A stretch of DNA of 64,000 nucleotides from Calendula officinalis (taxonomy: Eukaryota; Streptophyta; Magnoliopsida; Asterales; Asteraceae): positions 67,279,845 to 67,343,844 of the forward strand of contig OY970823.1 in NCBI GenBank assembly GCA_963853835.1, written 5' to 3'. The notes beneath the pieces were generated by a model that saw only the letters and a list, made by a program, of their open reading frames with translations, did not search any database and was not told where the DNA came from. Shown in pieces: positions 22,631 through 31,425 of this stretch. The position numbers and the translations under genes were made by a program. Positions within the stretch are counted from its first letter, which is position 1. Each line of letters opens with the position of its first letter.

Positions 22631-23884
22631 AAGAAAACGTCCACGAATGTTGGTTAGATAAATACAAAATTCATCATGAAATATGGTTCTTGATAATGGT
22701 CACACGACCTCACCAATAAAGATTTCCATATGGTCTTCTTGGTTCTGGTTTTCTTCCATGGAATGATAATTGATGATTTTCCTTTATATTTGTGAGCAGT
22801 TATCAAAAGGGAAATAATGAAGATGAACCCCACCATCACTCCAGTAACTACTTCTAGAGCTAGAAGCCATGCAGGCTGGAAGAATGAGGTTCGGGCTTTC
22901 ATTTATCTTCATGACCCATATAGTTTTTCATATTTGCTGGCTTAACAAGTTTATCAACTGGTGGATAAATACCTATATTTAGAAAGTGGGCCTCTATTAG
23001 GTTCGGGTGTCACCTTTTTTATATCATATAATATAAGATAATACGTTTGCTACTAAAATATTACCACATTGTTCTGGAGCCCTTGGTATGATGTCTTTGT
23101 ACTTTATGCAATTTCCTTGAAAGCTGCCTGCAATGGAAGAACGAAAGAAAATGGGATCGCAAATAGAGAATTATTAGTGGGGATTTTGACCTGTTGACTA
23201 ATGAATGAGATGATTAGTATATACAATGAGTTAAATGGGTAAAATTAAAAAAAAAAAAAAATAGTTTAGGAAACGAGCCAAATGGGTTAACTATTGCTAC
23301 TTAAAGCTGTGTGTTACCACGATGGTTTTAAAACTACTTTCTACTACTCAAACACAGTAAAATTTTTAGGTTTTAAAGTACACCTTAGGCAACTTCTGAC
23401 CTCTTTGACCCGGGTTTTTTTAATTATTTTTTGCTTGGCCCATTTGACCTTTTAAAGATAAAAAGTAGCCCCCGTCAACCAATGATTAGTAAACGGGTCA
23501 AAATTGTCACCTCTACCTAAACGTGTATGTTAAAATACATGTTAGGCAACTTTTGAGCTGTTTGAATCATATAAGTATAAATAAATTTTTACTTGGCCCA
23601 TTTGACCCATTAAAGATAAAAAAAACGTAGCCCACATCGACCAGTTAAGTAAATGGGTCGAAATTGTCACCGCTACCTAAATGGAATACAACCTCGATAC
23701 TCTATGGCTATGGCTGCATGCTTACATTGTATCAATTGTTATCATGAGAATATCTTTTTTTCTATATTTGGCAAATTCTGATAAATATACCTATTTTTAT
23801 ATCTCATCTCATTCTTAAAATCTTAGATAAGCAATTTTGTTGAAGCTGGTACAGAACAGATATTTAATATATCTATTTTTTCAG
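22631..23884. repeat. Spacer with related GGGTCAAA/TTTGACC repeat units
   Basis: Apart from the receptor-kinase fragment, this stretch holds dispersed repeat units. Two similar units lie nearly in tandem at about 23365-23516 and 23522-23677, each running from 'aagtacaccttaggcaactt' type sequence to 'gtcaccTCTAcctaa'. Further relatives are at about 22370-22495 and 33070-33228. They look like degenerate hAT-type MITE relics. No gene is seen. Confidence 0.4.
22700..22900 (-). pseudogene. LRR receptor-like kinase fragment (transmembrane/juxtamembrane exon)
   Basis: The minus strand encodes, without stops, FFQPAWLLALEVVTGVMVGF followed by a hydrophobic stretch and KGKSSIIIPWKK. This matches the transmembrane to juxtamembrane part of the small plant LRR receptor-kinase group containing At1g63430 and At5g41180, as I recall it. 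No LRR exon precedes it and no kinase exon follows, so it is an isolated fragment lying antisense inside the broken TOM1-like locus. Confidence 0.7.
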
Positions 23885-24030
23885 ATAAAAGCCGATATTT
23901 CAAATATATATATCCAAAAGACACCAAAGCACCACCAATTGGAGTCGATGACATGAGTATATTAGCTTATCTCCATGAACAAGGAGTTTTTTATAATCTT
24001 GCAGCCTGGTTTGCCCTCAATGAAATTAAT
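23885..24030 (+). pseudogene. Myosin head exon fragment (class XI type)
   Basis: It is a single exon with intact borders (TTTTTTCAG | exon | GTAAGT). It reads in one frame as YPKDTKAPPIGVDDMSILAY, LHEQGVFYNLAAWFALNEIN. This corresponds to the N-terminal motor segment of plant myosin XI (the ...PKDTEAPPGGVDDMTKLSYLHEPGVL... region, just before the P-loop exon). In the plant family an intron also follows the NEIY position. No P-loop (GESGAGKT) exon or other myosin exon is found nearby, so this is a stray exon, perhaps moved by a transposon. Confidence 0.7.
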
Positions 24031-25174
24031 GTAAGTCCAAAAATAAAATAAAAAAAACACCAAATTTCTTGACAGTAAAGAAATTTTATGGCAAAAATTG
24101 AAATTATTATTTACTATTAAAAAATTATTATTTACTATGATTAGTAAACAGACTTATATTGATCTATTTTTTATGAATGGCTAAATTTGGGTTGAGTTTT
24201 ATTGCAAATGGGTCAAATATATAATTAGGTAAAAGTGGAATGGGTCAAACGAAATGCATTTGCGTTTATAATCACAATTACAAGTGGAGATTTCGACTGG
24301 AGATTTCGACTTGTTTAATTTGAAGGGGTCAATTTGGGTTATGATTTTATCTTTAGCTGTTCAAATGGGTCAAATAAATATATAGCTAAAAGGGGAGAAC
24401 ATGTCATATGGGTTACAAGTCGCCCAAAGTCTAAAATCGACCCAGTTCATATATTGTTTTTTCTATTAATGCGGATCATTTGTTTTTTTATTATGATCTA
24501 GATTGTGTTTTTAGTAACATTTTCTTTTGTAATCACAATGCATTCATCATAAAAATTTGACCTGCTTCAAACTGGTCAAATGGGTTAAAAAAACAGAAAT
24601 ATAGCTAAAAGGGGAATATATTTATATGGGTTTTCTTGTTCAGTAATTTAGATTATTTTTTGTAGCATTATTCACAATGCATTCACTAATGTAGAATATA
24701 TCAAAATTGGGCACAAAAAGTGCCAGCAGGCCAACCCAGCCCAGCTCGTTTCATCTGTACAAAAAATCCCATCTAAAGCTTAGCCCAATTTGACTTGTTT
24801 AAACTTAGCCCATTTGGCCTCATTACCTTTATTATATATCTTATAACTCGAAAACAATCTACGCAATAGATTATTAACGACAAGTGGGAAAAATTAAAGT
24901 TGTGACCAATGAGCTAAAGTTTGTAGGTCAAGAAGCATCAAAGTTAACCAGCTTTTTAGGCCTCACAGCACGAGATTGAAGTTTGTCTCCACTTATATAT
25001 ACCAGTTGGAACAAAATGCCAGAAGAGAATAAGGAGAACATGTGGCAGGAAGTTCTGGTATATGTAACTAACCTTTTTGAAATTTATTTGAATATATGCA
25101 ATTTCGTATATTTGTTACACACCAAGTCAACTCAACATTATAATTTTGACCGAAGATTTAGTTGCTAATTACAG
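24031..25174. other. Non-coding spacer with a possible transposase-related scrap
   Basis: This is AT-rich DNA with many GGGTCAAA/TTTGACC words (24150-24620, 24720-24840). At about 24998-25056 one frame reads TSWNKMPEENKENMWQEVL. It resembles the Trp-x(n)-Lys-x-x-x-Trp pattern of plant CACTA-associated transposase domains, but the match is short. It is not annotated as a gene. Confidence 0.35.
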
Positions 25175-25313
25175 TGCAGCCATCGGGGTATATCTCTTCA
25201 TGGTTGCAGCAGTTGCTTCCTTACTTCCTTATCCTGCTTCAGTCCTCTTATTAGTTACAACCATAAGGTCAATTATGATGGTTGAAGAAGTCAAACATTC
25301 AGTTGAATTTTAA
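25175..25313 (+). pseudogene. Unidentified terminal exon encoding a hydrophobic C-terminus
   Basis: After a good acceptor (TAATTACAG), an open frame reads AAIGVYLFMVAAVASLLPYP, ASVLLLVTTIRSIMMVEEVK and ends HSVEF-stop. The composition suggests one or two membrane helices with a short charged tail. I do not recognise the family, and it does not fit the TOM1 C-terminus. It may be a last exon left behind by rearrangement, or a chance open frame. Confidence 0.3.
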
Positions 25314-25689
25314 AAAACTAGAAGCTAAAGATTTATCACCTTCATGTGATGTGTGTGCATATAATTGTGTTAAGAGTTAGCTATTTATAATGTATTATAC
25401 GTTATATATATGCATATAGCGCGTGTAATTACACTCCAAAATATGTTGCAACCCTCAAAAGGGCATTGTATTGAACTTGTCCATTATGTCGCTCGATTTT
25501 TGTTATACACGTAGCACGGCCGAAAAACCTTCTAGTATTCCTATAACCTTTCACCCTATATTTTGTATGTTTAACTTCGAAGTTGAACTAGTGTCCTTCT
25601 TGCTTCCTTCTACTCGGTCAGTAAAATAGTAATTTGCTAACAGAGGTTGAGGCAAGTAGAAATTGTGCTGCACGCCTAGGGTTTAATGT

Positions 25690-26705
25690 AATTTAATCGA
25701 GTTGATATAGTGTCAAACTTGAGCTCGATTTAATTATAAAACTTGAAGCTTGAAATTTGTCTCGAGCTCGACCGAGACTATATTTTCAAGCCCATAGTTA
25801 CCAGATTCGGGGTTCGCTCCGGTACGAAAACGAGAAACGGGTACGCGATTCGCAAGGGTTGCACGTTTCCGATTCGGCGGGGGTAGGTTCATTTCGGTAC
25901 GATCCGGTACGATCGTATACGATTCGATACGACCCGGTACGATGTACAAGAAACGGGAACTATAATATACATAATATCCTCAACACTTCAAAAGAATACT
26001 TGGCTTTTTAAACTAAAACGAATATTTGGAGGCATGCAAAACACATTTAATAAACTAGAAGGACTAATAAAGTAATTTTCTTTTAAATTAAACATCTGCT
26101 TTTCAATGACCCCCTCTTCCTAATCGTCCCCGTACGCAAAATCAACATGCACGCACCATTGTAGGCCTTAGAAATCAACAGGTACGCAAAATCGTCGGCT
26201 TTAATTCGTGATTTTGGGTTTGATTCGACGATTGCAGTACACAGAAACGTGAGTCGCACTTCTTTTGCACTTCAATTTCATCGATTAGGGTTCGTCGGAA
26301 AATAAATTCCGGTACGCATATTTTTCGAATCGAACAGCGAATCCTAGTGCGTGCGGTTCGCTTTCGTACCCGGATTGGGTACGAAACGAATGGAAACGGG
26401 TTCATGAGGTTTTGAGCGAATCTGGTAACTATGTTCAAGCCCGAACTCGACTCAATTTTATAACTGCGCGATTCGATTCGACTCGGTTATTAATAGAATG
26501 TATTGATTAACTCGATATTTTTAAACTCGACTCGTAACTTAACTTTCTAGCTCAATATTTTTCAAAATATGCAGGGAGAAAATGTTAACACAAACTCGAT
26601 TAAGCTCGTGAGCAAGTCTGCTCGAGTAGCTCGAGATCGACTCAACTTAAATTGAGTGGATTTCGAGTATTTTCAAGTCGATCTCGAGTACGTTTACATC
26701 CATAT
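25690..26705. mobile_element. GAGCTCG-rich hAT-like repeat, left end unclear, interrupted by another element
   Basis: The flanks at 25690-25792 and 26442-26705 are dense in CTCGAGCTCG, AACTCGA and GACTCG words and end near CGAGTACGTTTACATCC. This is typical of the same superfamily as the element at 39313-40171. The middle is occupied by the 25793-26433 insertion. No matching left terminus or target duplication was found, so it is probably truncated. Confidence 0.5.
25793..26433. mobile_element. hAT-like element (CATAGTTACC ends) nested in a GAGCTCG repeat
   Basis: This 641-bp element has terminal inverted repeats CATAGTTACCAGATTCG and CGAATCTGGTAACTATG, a perfect 17-bp match after inversion. 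It is flanked by 8-bp direct repeats TTCAAGCC at 25785-25792 and 26434-26441, the hAT target-site length. The interior is rich in GGTACGA/CGATTCG words. It has no transposase. It interrupts the surrounding GAGCTCG repeat cleanly, so it is the younger insertion. Confidence 0.85.
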
Positions 26706-27430
26706 GCATAGGGTTGTGCAAAATAACCGGAAAAATGAAACCGAACTGGAACCGGTTACCGGTTTTCTGTCTGGTTCCCATTTTTTTGCCTATTTTTGTT
26801 GTCAGGTTTGTCGGTTCGGTTACGAAAAAAGAAAACTTGGAGCTAGTGGTACGACGGCCTCATGCTCGTTAACTTATTGTTTTACAGTTAAATTTTATTT
26901 TATAATCACTTGTGTTATACCAGTTTCAGAAAGAGGTTTTGCATCTTTATGTGAAAATAAATCATCATTTGGAATGCCATAACTTACAGATTGTCCATCG
27001 ATAATGCAGTAACTTTACTACTTCCTTTTAAAGTAATAAAGTAGTATGTTTGCCTCCACGGAGAGACGTGATTAATGGTACTCCTACATTCGCCCATTTT
27101 TGTATAGAAAAGTAAAATTCACTGCTTGGAGATCCTGTTCTTGTTCTAACTTTGACTTTTGGTCAACTTCATTTTTATAAATACTGAATATGTAGCTTGA
27201 GTAAAACAAGTTTCATGACTTGATATGGTTAATGCAAGTTGCTGACAGTATTGTATCTTACATATCAATAGGCAATAGTTTTTTTTAAGTAAAAATATTT
27301 CATTAATTTGTTAATTATAAGAAAAAGTTGTAAGGTTTCGGTTCTACGGGCTCTAATTAAACCCGAAAATTACCCGAGCCGGAAACGGTAATTCGGTCCG
27401 GTTCTCACCGGTTCACTGCCGAGTACCAAC
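26706..27430. repeat. Degenerate ACCGGTT-rich transposon relic
   Basis: The left part begins TAGGGTTGTGCAAAATAACC and carries ACCGGTTACCGGTTTTC. The right part near 27340-27425 contains CCGGTTCTCACCGGTTC. This composition is typical of hAT-type non-autonomous elements in plants. I could not define matching termini or a target duplication. An open frame at 26656-26982 lies within it and is not a gene. Confidence 0.35.
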
Positions 27431-28310
27431 AAATGAAATGAGGCATGGGGAAGCAAGAGAGTCGAGATAAGCCAACAGCAATAGAAGTGAGCAAATGGAT
27501 CTTGAAGAAATGGGAGGAGACAAGTTTTGGGTACTACGCGTTGACTTTTTGAAGGTCAAACAGAAGTCTAAGAAAAGAATGTGTAGGACATATTTGTCTA
27601 TTCACGTTAATATTTGGTTTTGATTAAGAGTGAGTTGTGTCTCACTCACCTCCCGTGGAAATTGACTTTGATTTTATATGAACATTACAAATATCAGCAA
27701 CTAGCTCGGGCTTCTAAGTTCTAACTCCATGTTCCAATAATTATTGTCTAATATTGTGGTAAGCTTCTAGCCTTCTATGTACTTAAAGATTATAGCTTAA
27801 AAAATAAGTACTTATATTAGAAAGAAATTTATGTATGGATGTGAGAGATATGTTTTATTTTAAAAGATAATTTGCATAAAAAAGAAAGTTATTTCAAAAG
27901 TTTGGAGTCTTTATTGGTAAACTGGGTTATGACTTCTGACTGTGAGCAGTCACAAGGAGGTTTTCTTTTTTGCTCATAGTAGAAATTGAACTAGCGACCT
28001 CTTGAGTATTTCACATTTTAGGAGATCAAATTCAACCATTAGTTCAACATTCCATCTAACCTTGAAATTCAATTCCATCAGAAACATTCTGCAAACCAAA
28101 CAACACAAGGAGTTGTTTGGTTCGATGGAATCTGAGGGAATTGGAATTCCATCACATACCAGTGTTTGGTTCAAAAAAAATGGATGGAATTGGATTCCTA
28201 AATGATAGAAACATTCCACCAAATGAAGGAATCTCAATTTTATCCAAATGTTGATAGAATTGAATTCCAAGATTGTTTGAAATGTTCTTTTACATTTATA
28301 CCCTTTATAC
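27431..28310. other. Intergenic sequence with SINE relic
   Basis: 27960-28050 contains, in reverse orientation, a pol III box-B-like word (GAAATTGAACTAGCGACC) followed by a tract typical of a tRNA-derived SINE. 28085-28275 has repeated GGAATTGGAATTCCATC and TTTGGTTC words of a transposon end type. No gene is recognised. Confidence 0.35.
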
Positions 28311-28825
28311 CCACCACTACAACCACCATCATCCATCACCACCACCGCCACCTACCGCCAACATCGCCACCGCCACCACCACCCACCGCCACCATTACCA
28401 CCTACCGCCGCCACCCACCGCCACCACCACTCACCACCACCCGCCACCGCCACCACTCACCACCACCCGCCACCGCCATCACCACCAGTGCCACCACCAC
28501 CAACTGCCACCACCACCGCCACCACCACCACCCACCGCCGCCGCCACCACCCACCGCCACCACCACTGCCACCACCACCGCCACCACCAACCGTCACCGT
28601 CACCCACCGTCACCAACCGTCACCACCACCCAGCGCCTCCATTACCACCCACCCCGGCCACCATCACCCACCCCGGCCACCATCACCCACCGTCACCAAC
28701 CGACGCCGCCGCCACCACCCGCCGCCACTACCACCACCCACCTCCACTGCCACCACCACCCATACCTCCACCGCTGCCGCCACCGCCAGCATCCACCACC
28801 ACCACCAACCAACCACTACCAGCAA
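28311..28825. repeat. CCACCGCCA-type imperfect minisatellite
   Basis: About 515 bp of the plus strand is almost purely C, A and G in CCACC, CCGCCA and CATCACC triplet patterns, with CCACCACCC and CGCCACCGCCA recurring. The complementary strand is correspondingly G-rich (GGTGGCGGTGG), so it may form G-quadruplexes. All three plus frames stay open and predict Pro/Thr/His-rich chains with no start context or domain. I regard them as artefacts of composition. Confidence 0.85.
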
Positions 28826-29132
28826 TTATTAAAATATTACTAGATTTATATTGACTTTAAAGGATCAAACTAAAATTCAATGCACCAGTTCTGTTTACTC
28901 TGTTCGAATTGAAGTCTTACCTCGGACCGTGCTAATCATCTATGAAGCATTCGAACTCCAAATCTAGTTACAGTGATCTATTTTGTCTTCTGGCGATTTT
29001 CCTCTTTTGTAGTAATTCAAATATTGAGGATTTAAGCAGTTGACTAAAACTGGTTTTGTGCTGAATCTGAGCATCGATATCAATAATTTTAGCAATACAG
29101 AGTGACTGCAGTTTACTTAATCACCATCAACA
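28826..29132. other. Non-coding spacer
   Basis: This AT-rich stretch lies between the CCACC minisatellite and the NLR relic. No gene, RNA or clear repeat is seen; it may include remnants of the NLR gene's upstream region. Confidence 0.4.
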
Positions 29133-29380
29133 ATGGCTGAAATTATTGCTACATCAAAGTCGTCTTTCAGAAGCTCTGAAGCGATTTGTTCGCTCTTCTA
29201 TCCGAGATCAAGAATTTGGGGAAAACGTTGTCCAGAATTCAAGATCTGCTCAGTGATGCTTCTGAAAAAGAAAATACCCGTAAAGAATGGCTCAACATTT
29301 GGCTTATGACATTGATGACCATGGTTTGGCAACTATCGCCAACTGGTAGGAATTTACATAGACTTTCGGATTTTGGTGAA
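29133..29380 (+). pseudogene. CC-NBS-LRR resistance gene relic (Rx N-terminal domain, RPP13-like)
   Basis: NLR proteins are cytoplasmic immune receptors. The start reads MAEIIATS, then the frame shifts to ALKRFVRS, and then SEIKNLGKTLSRIQDLLSDA with SEKENTRKEWLN. After another shift comes HLAYDIDD. Together these follow the Rx-type coiled-coil N-terminus of CNL proteins. At least two frame breaks are present and no NB-ARC (P-loop, GLPL, MHD) or LRR sequence follows, so only about 80 codons of a dead gene remain. Confidence 0.75.
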
Positions 29381-30417
29381 ATGGTCCTGTAGGTGATAAC
29401 ACTCATGTTTTAACAAGGGTTGTGGGAACCAGCGGTTATAGAATACTTAGCCACAGCTACAAAAATACGGTAACCGGCTGTTATTCAACATCTTCATATT
29501 TATTACTACTCTATATAATAATATCTAGTCAGATTCTCGTTCTAACATTTGAATATTTTATAAAACAAACATGGATTTGTATTTGTTTCTCAACATTACG
29601 AGGAAGACTATGATTTACAGCTAACAACCAAAATGCCACGAATGCTGCTAAAATCATAGACAAGCTCGGTCAGAATTGCAGACTTAATTGACCAAAAATC
29701 TGTATGAAAATTGTATGTCTCGAGTATATGTTTTTGAATTTTGGTTTTAATGGCTATTTGACCAAATTTTACGATGTACAGAGTTATCATCATTGATCAG
29801 CCTCCAACACAAATGTGTTCCTCGAAACGGTTTCACTTATATTAAAGTACACGATGAAATTCTGCAACATGTGGAGCACACATCAACAAATGTTACGTTC
29901 TTGAAGCATTTTTATTCTCATTAGATTTTATCACATAATTATGATCCTTCTCATTCATGCCAATCATCATCGCCTCTTTCCTCTTGCGAATATACAATCA
30001 TCGTGATTTAATTTGTTCATGTCTGAATAATTTATTTGGATCATTAATGTCAAAATATTCTTTTGCATTATTCTCATTTCATTTCAAATATACTAAATTT
30101 ATATTAGAGATTTCTGGAATTGGTTATTACATTTTCTTTATTAACGTTTGATGTGGCTTTTATCATTCTTCTCGAATCAGATGCGATTAATTGTTCCATC
30201 TTTTTTGTGGTGTTCTTGTATTTTTCAGGTCCCTTCAATCGATAGTAAATATACTTTCCTTGAAAAAACTATGTGACTAATCGTCCAATGGATCGGTAAG
30301 CGATACTTTGATTGATTTCACAGATTTACAAATGTTTTTTTAGTGATAGACTTTCATCTCTCTCCTTATCATCTAAATTTTTTGTCTGTAAATCAAAGTT
30401 TGCAAAAAACAAGGGTT
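29381..30417. other. Spacer without recognised gene
   Basis: This is AT-rich sequence with short open frames that show no family resemblance. 30330-30417 is pyrimidine-rich and could be the 5' UTR of the candidate small peptide that follows. No repeats with clear ends were seen. Confidence 0.4.
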
Positions 30418-30675
30418 ATGATGAACAAAAAGAAACAAAGGAAAATGACAAAAATAATAATAGCAAGTGTTGTAATAATGGTAAATCTAGTTACTTCTCT
30501 ACATGCTATGTTAATGAGTGATCAAACACATGAGTCTCACCCACCTCCGATGCGTCCCTCCCAATTACTAGATCACATGGCTAATGTATCACCATCTTTT
30601 TTCTTTTGGTTAGGTCACTCAAATGATCACAATTTCTATTTTATTTTCTTTTTCCTTCCAACAATTTCTACTTGA
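30418..30675 (+). CDS. Candidate small secreted peptide, unrecognised
   Basis: This is an 85-codon open frame. It starts MMNKKKQRKMTKII with a following hydrophobic run (IASVVIMVNLVTSLHAML) that looks like a signal peptide after a basic n-region. Then comes SDQTHESHPPPMRPSQLLDH, and the frame ends in a Phe-rich tail (FFFWLGHSNDHNFYF and FIFFFLPTIST). There are no cysteines, and I see no match to CLE, CEP, IDA, PIP, RGF or PSY motifs. The Phe-rich end could be read-through past an unseen donor. The evidence is only the frame and the hydrophobic N-terminus; it may not be a gene. Confidence 0.3.
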   Translation: MMNKKKQRKMTKIIIASVVIMVNLVTSLHAMLMSDQTHESHPPPMRPSQLLDHMANVSPSFFFWLGHSNDHNFYFIFFFLPTIST

Positions 30676-31425
30676 AATACAAAATATATATAAGTGTGGC
30701 TGTAAGTTTGATCAAAACTACGAGAGTTTGATTATGAGTTTGGTCTGGAGAGAAAATTAATGTGATTTTTGGTCTGTAAAGGTGAAATTTTTATGAATAT
30801 TAAGTTTAATCTCTATGAGAAAAGAAAAAAATATTATTGTGGCTAAGAATGTTCACTCGCACTAATTCCAAGCTACGTATAAAATGTATGATCACCCAAT
30901 GATTAATTGACGTGCAAATTAAATTAGAACACAAGTTAAAATAAATATATTACTCCTATTAAAAAAGAAACTCTTGCTTGCTAAACAAGAGAAATTGAAA
31001 TATTAGAAAAATGTTTGGCCAAATAATAAAAGCTAAGGGGAATAAAAGTGTTGCTCGACTTTTTGCAAAATTTATAAAGCAAAAGTGGTGATCAATAATG
31101 GTGCAAAATTTAATTCTCCCCAATTCCAGCAAAATCCACTTTCCTTCTTCATATCAATTCATCCACAATCACAGATATATTCCCCTACAAAACCTAATAA
31201 ATCGCAGTGTGATTAATTGCCAGATACCTCGTTCTTATTCGATTCATATACACATACAACTTGTGTACCTAAAACCTCTGTTATACCCTAACAAAATTCA
31301 TTCGAGAATTAGTTTGGCCGCCGGTAGGGTTTTGAGTTTAACGATCACGGTTTCTAGGATTTGTGGCGGGAAAGGTTAAGAATTGGCGGGAATTCTGCTG
31401 AGTAAGTGCATGTGTAAGTTTTGTT
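30676..31425. other. Upstream region and 5' UTR of the DUF3755 gene
   Basis: The stretch is AT-rich to about 31080. Nearer the gene (31100-31425) composition becomes mixed, as in a transcribed leader. A 93-codon open frame at 31098-31379 precedes the main ATG; it shows no domain and is probably leader sequence. Confidence 0.4.

Noticed and set aside
22654..22902. The antisense hydrophobic frame as an independent small gene
   Set aside because: It matches only the internal transmembrane part of a receptor kinase, has no signal peptide or complete domain, and the frame after KGKSSIIIPWKK loses resemblance.
28202..28854. Pro/Thr/His-rich open frames in three plus frames and a Gly/Trp/Val frame on the minus strand
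   Set aside because: They are composition artefacts of the CCACCGCCA minisatellite; no domain, no splice pattern and all frames open together.
31098..31379. 93-codon open frame before the DUF3755 gene
   Set aside because: It lies in the probable leader, with no family similarity and no separate promoter or splice signals.
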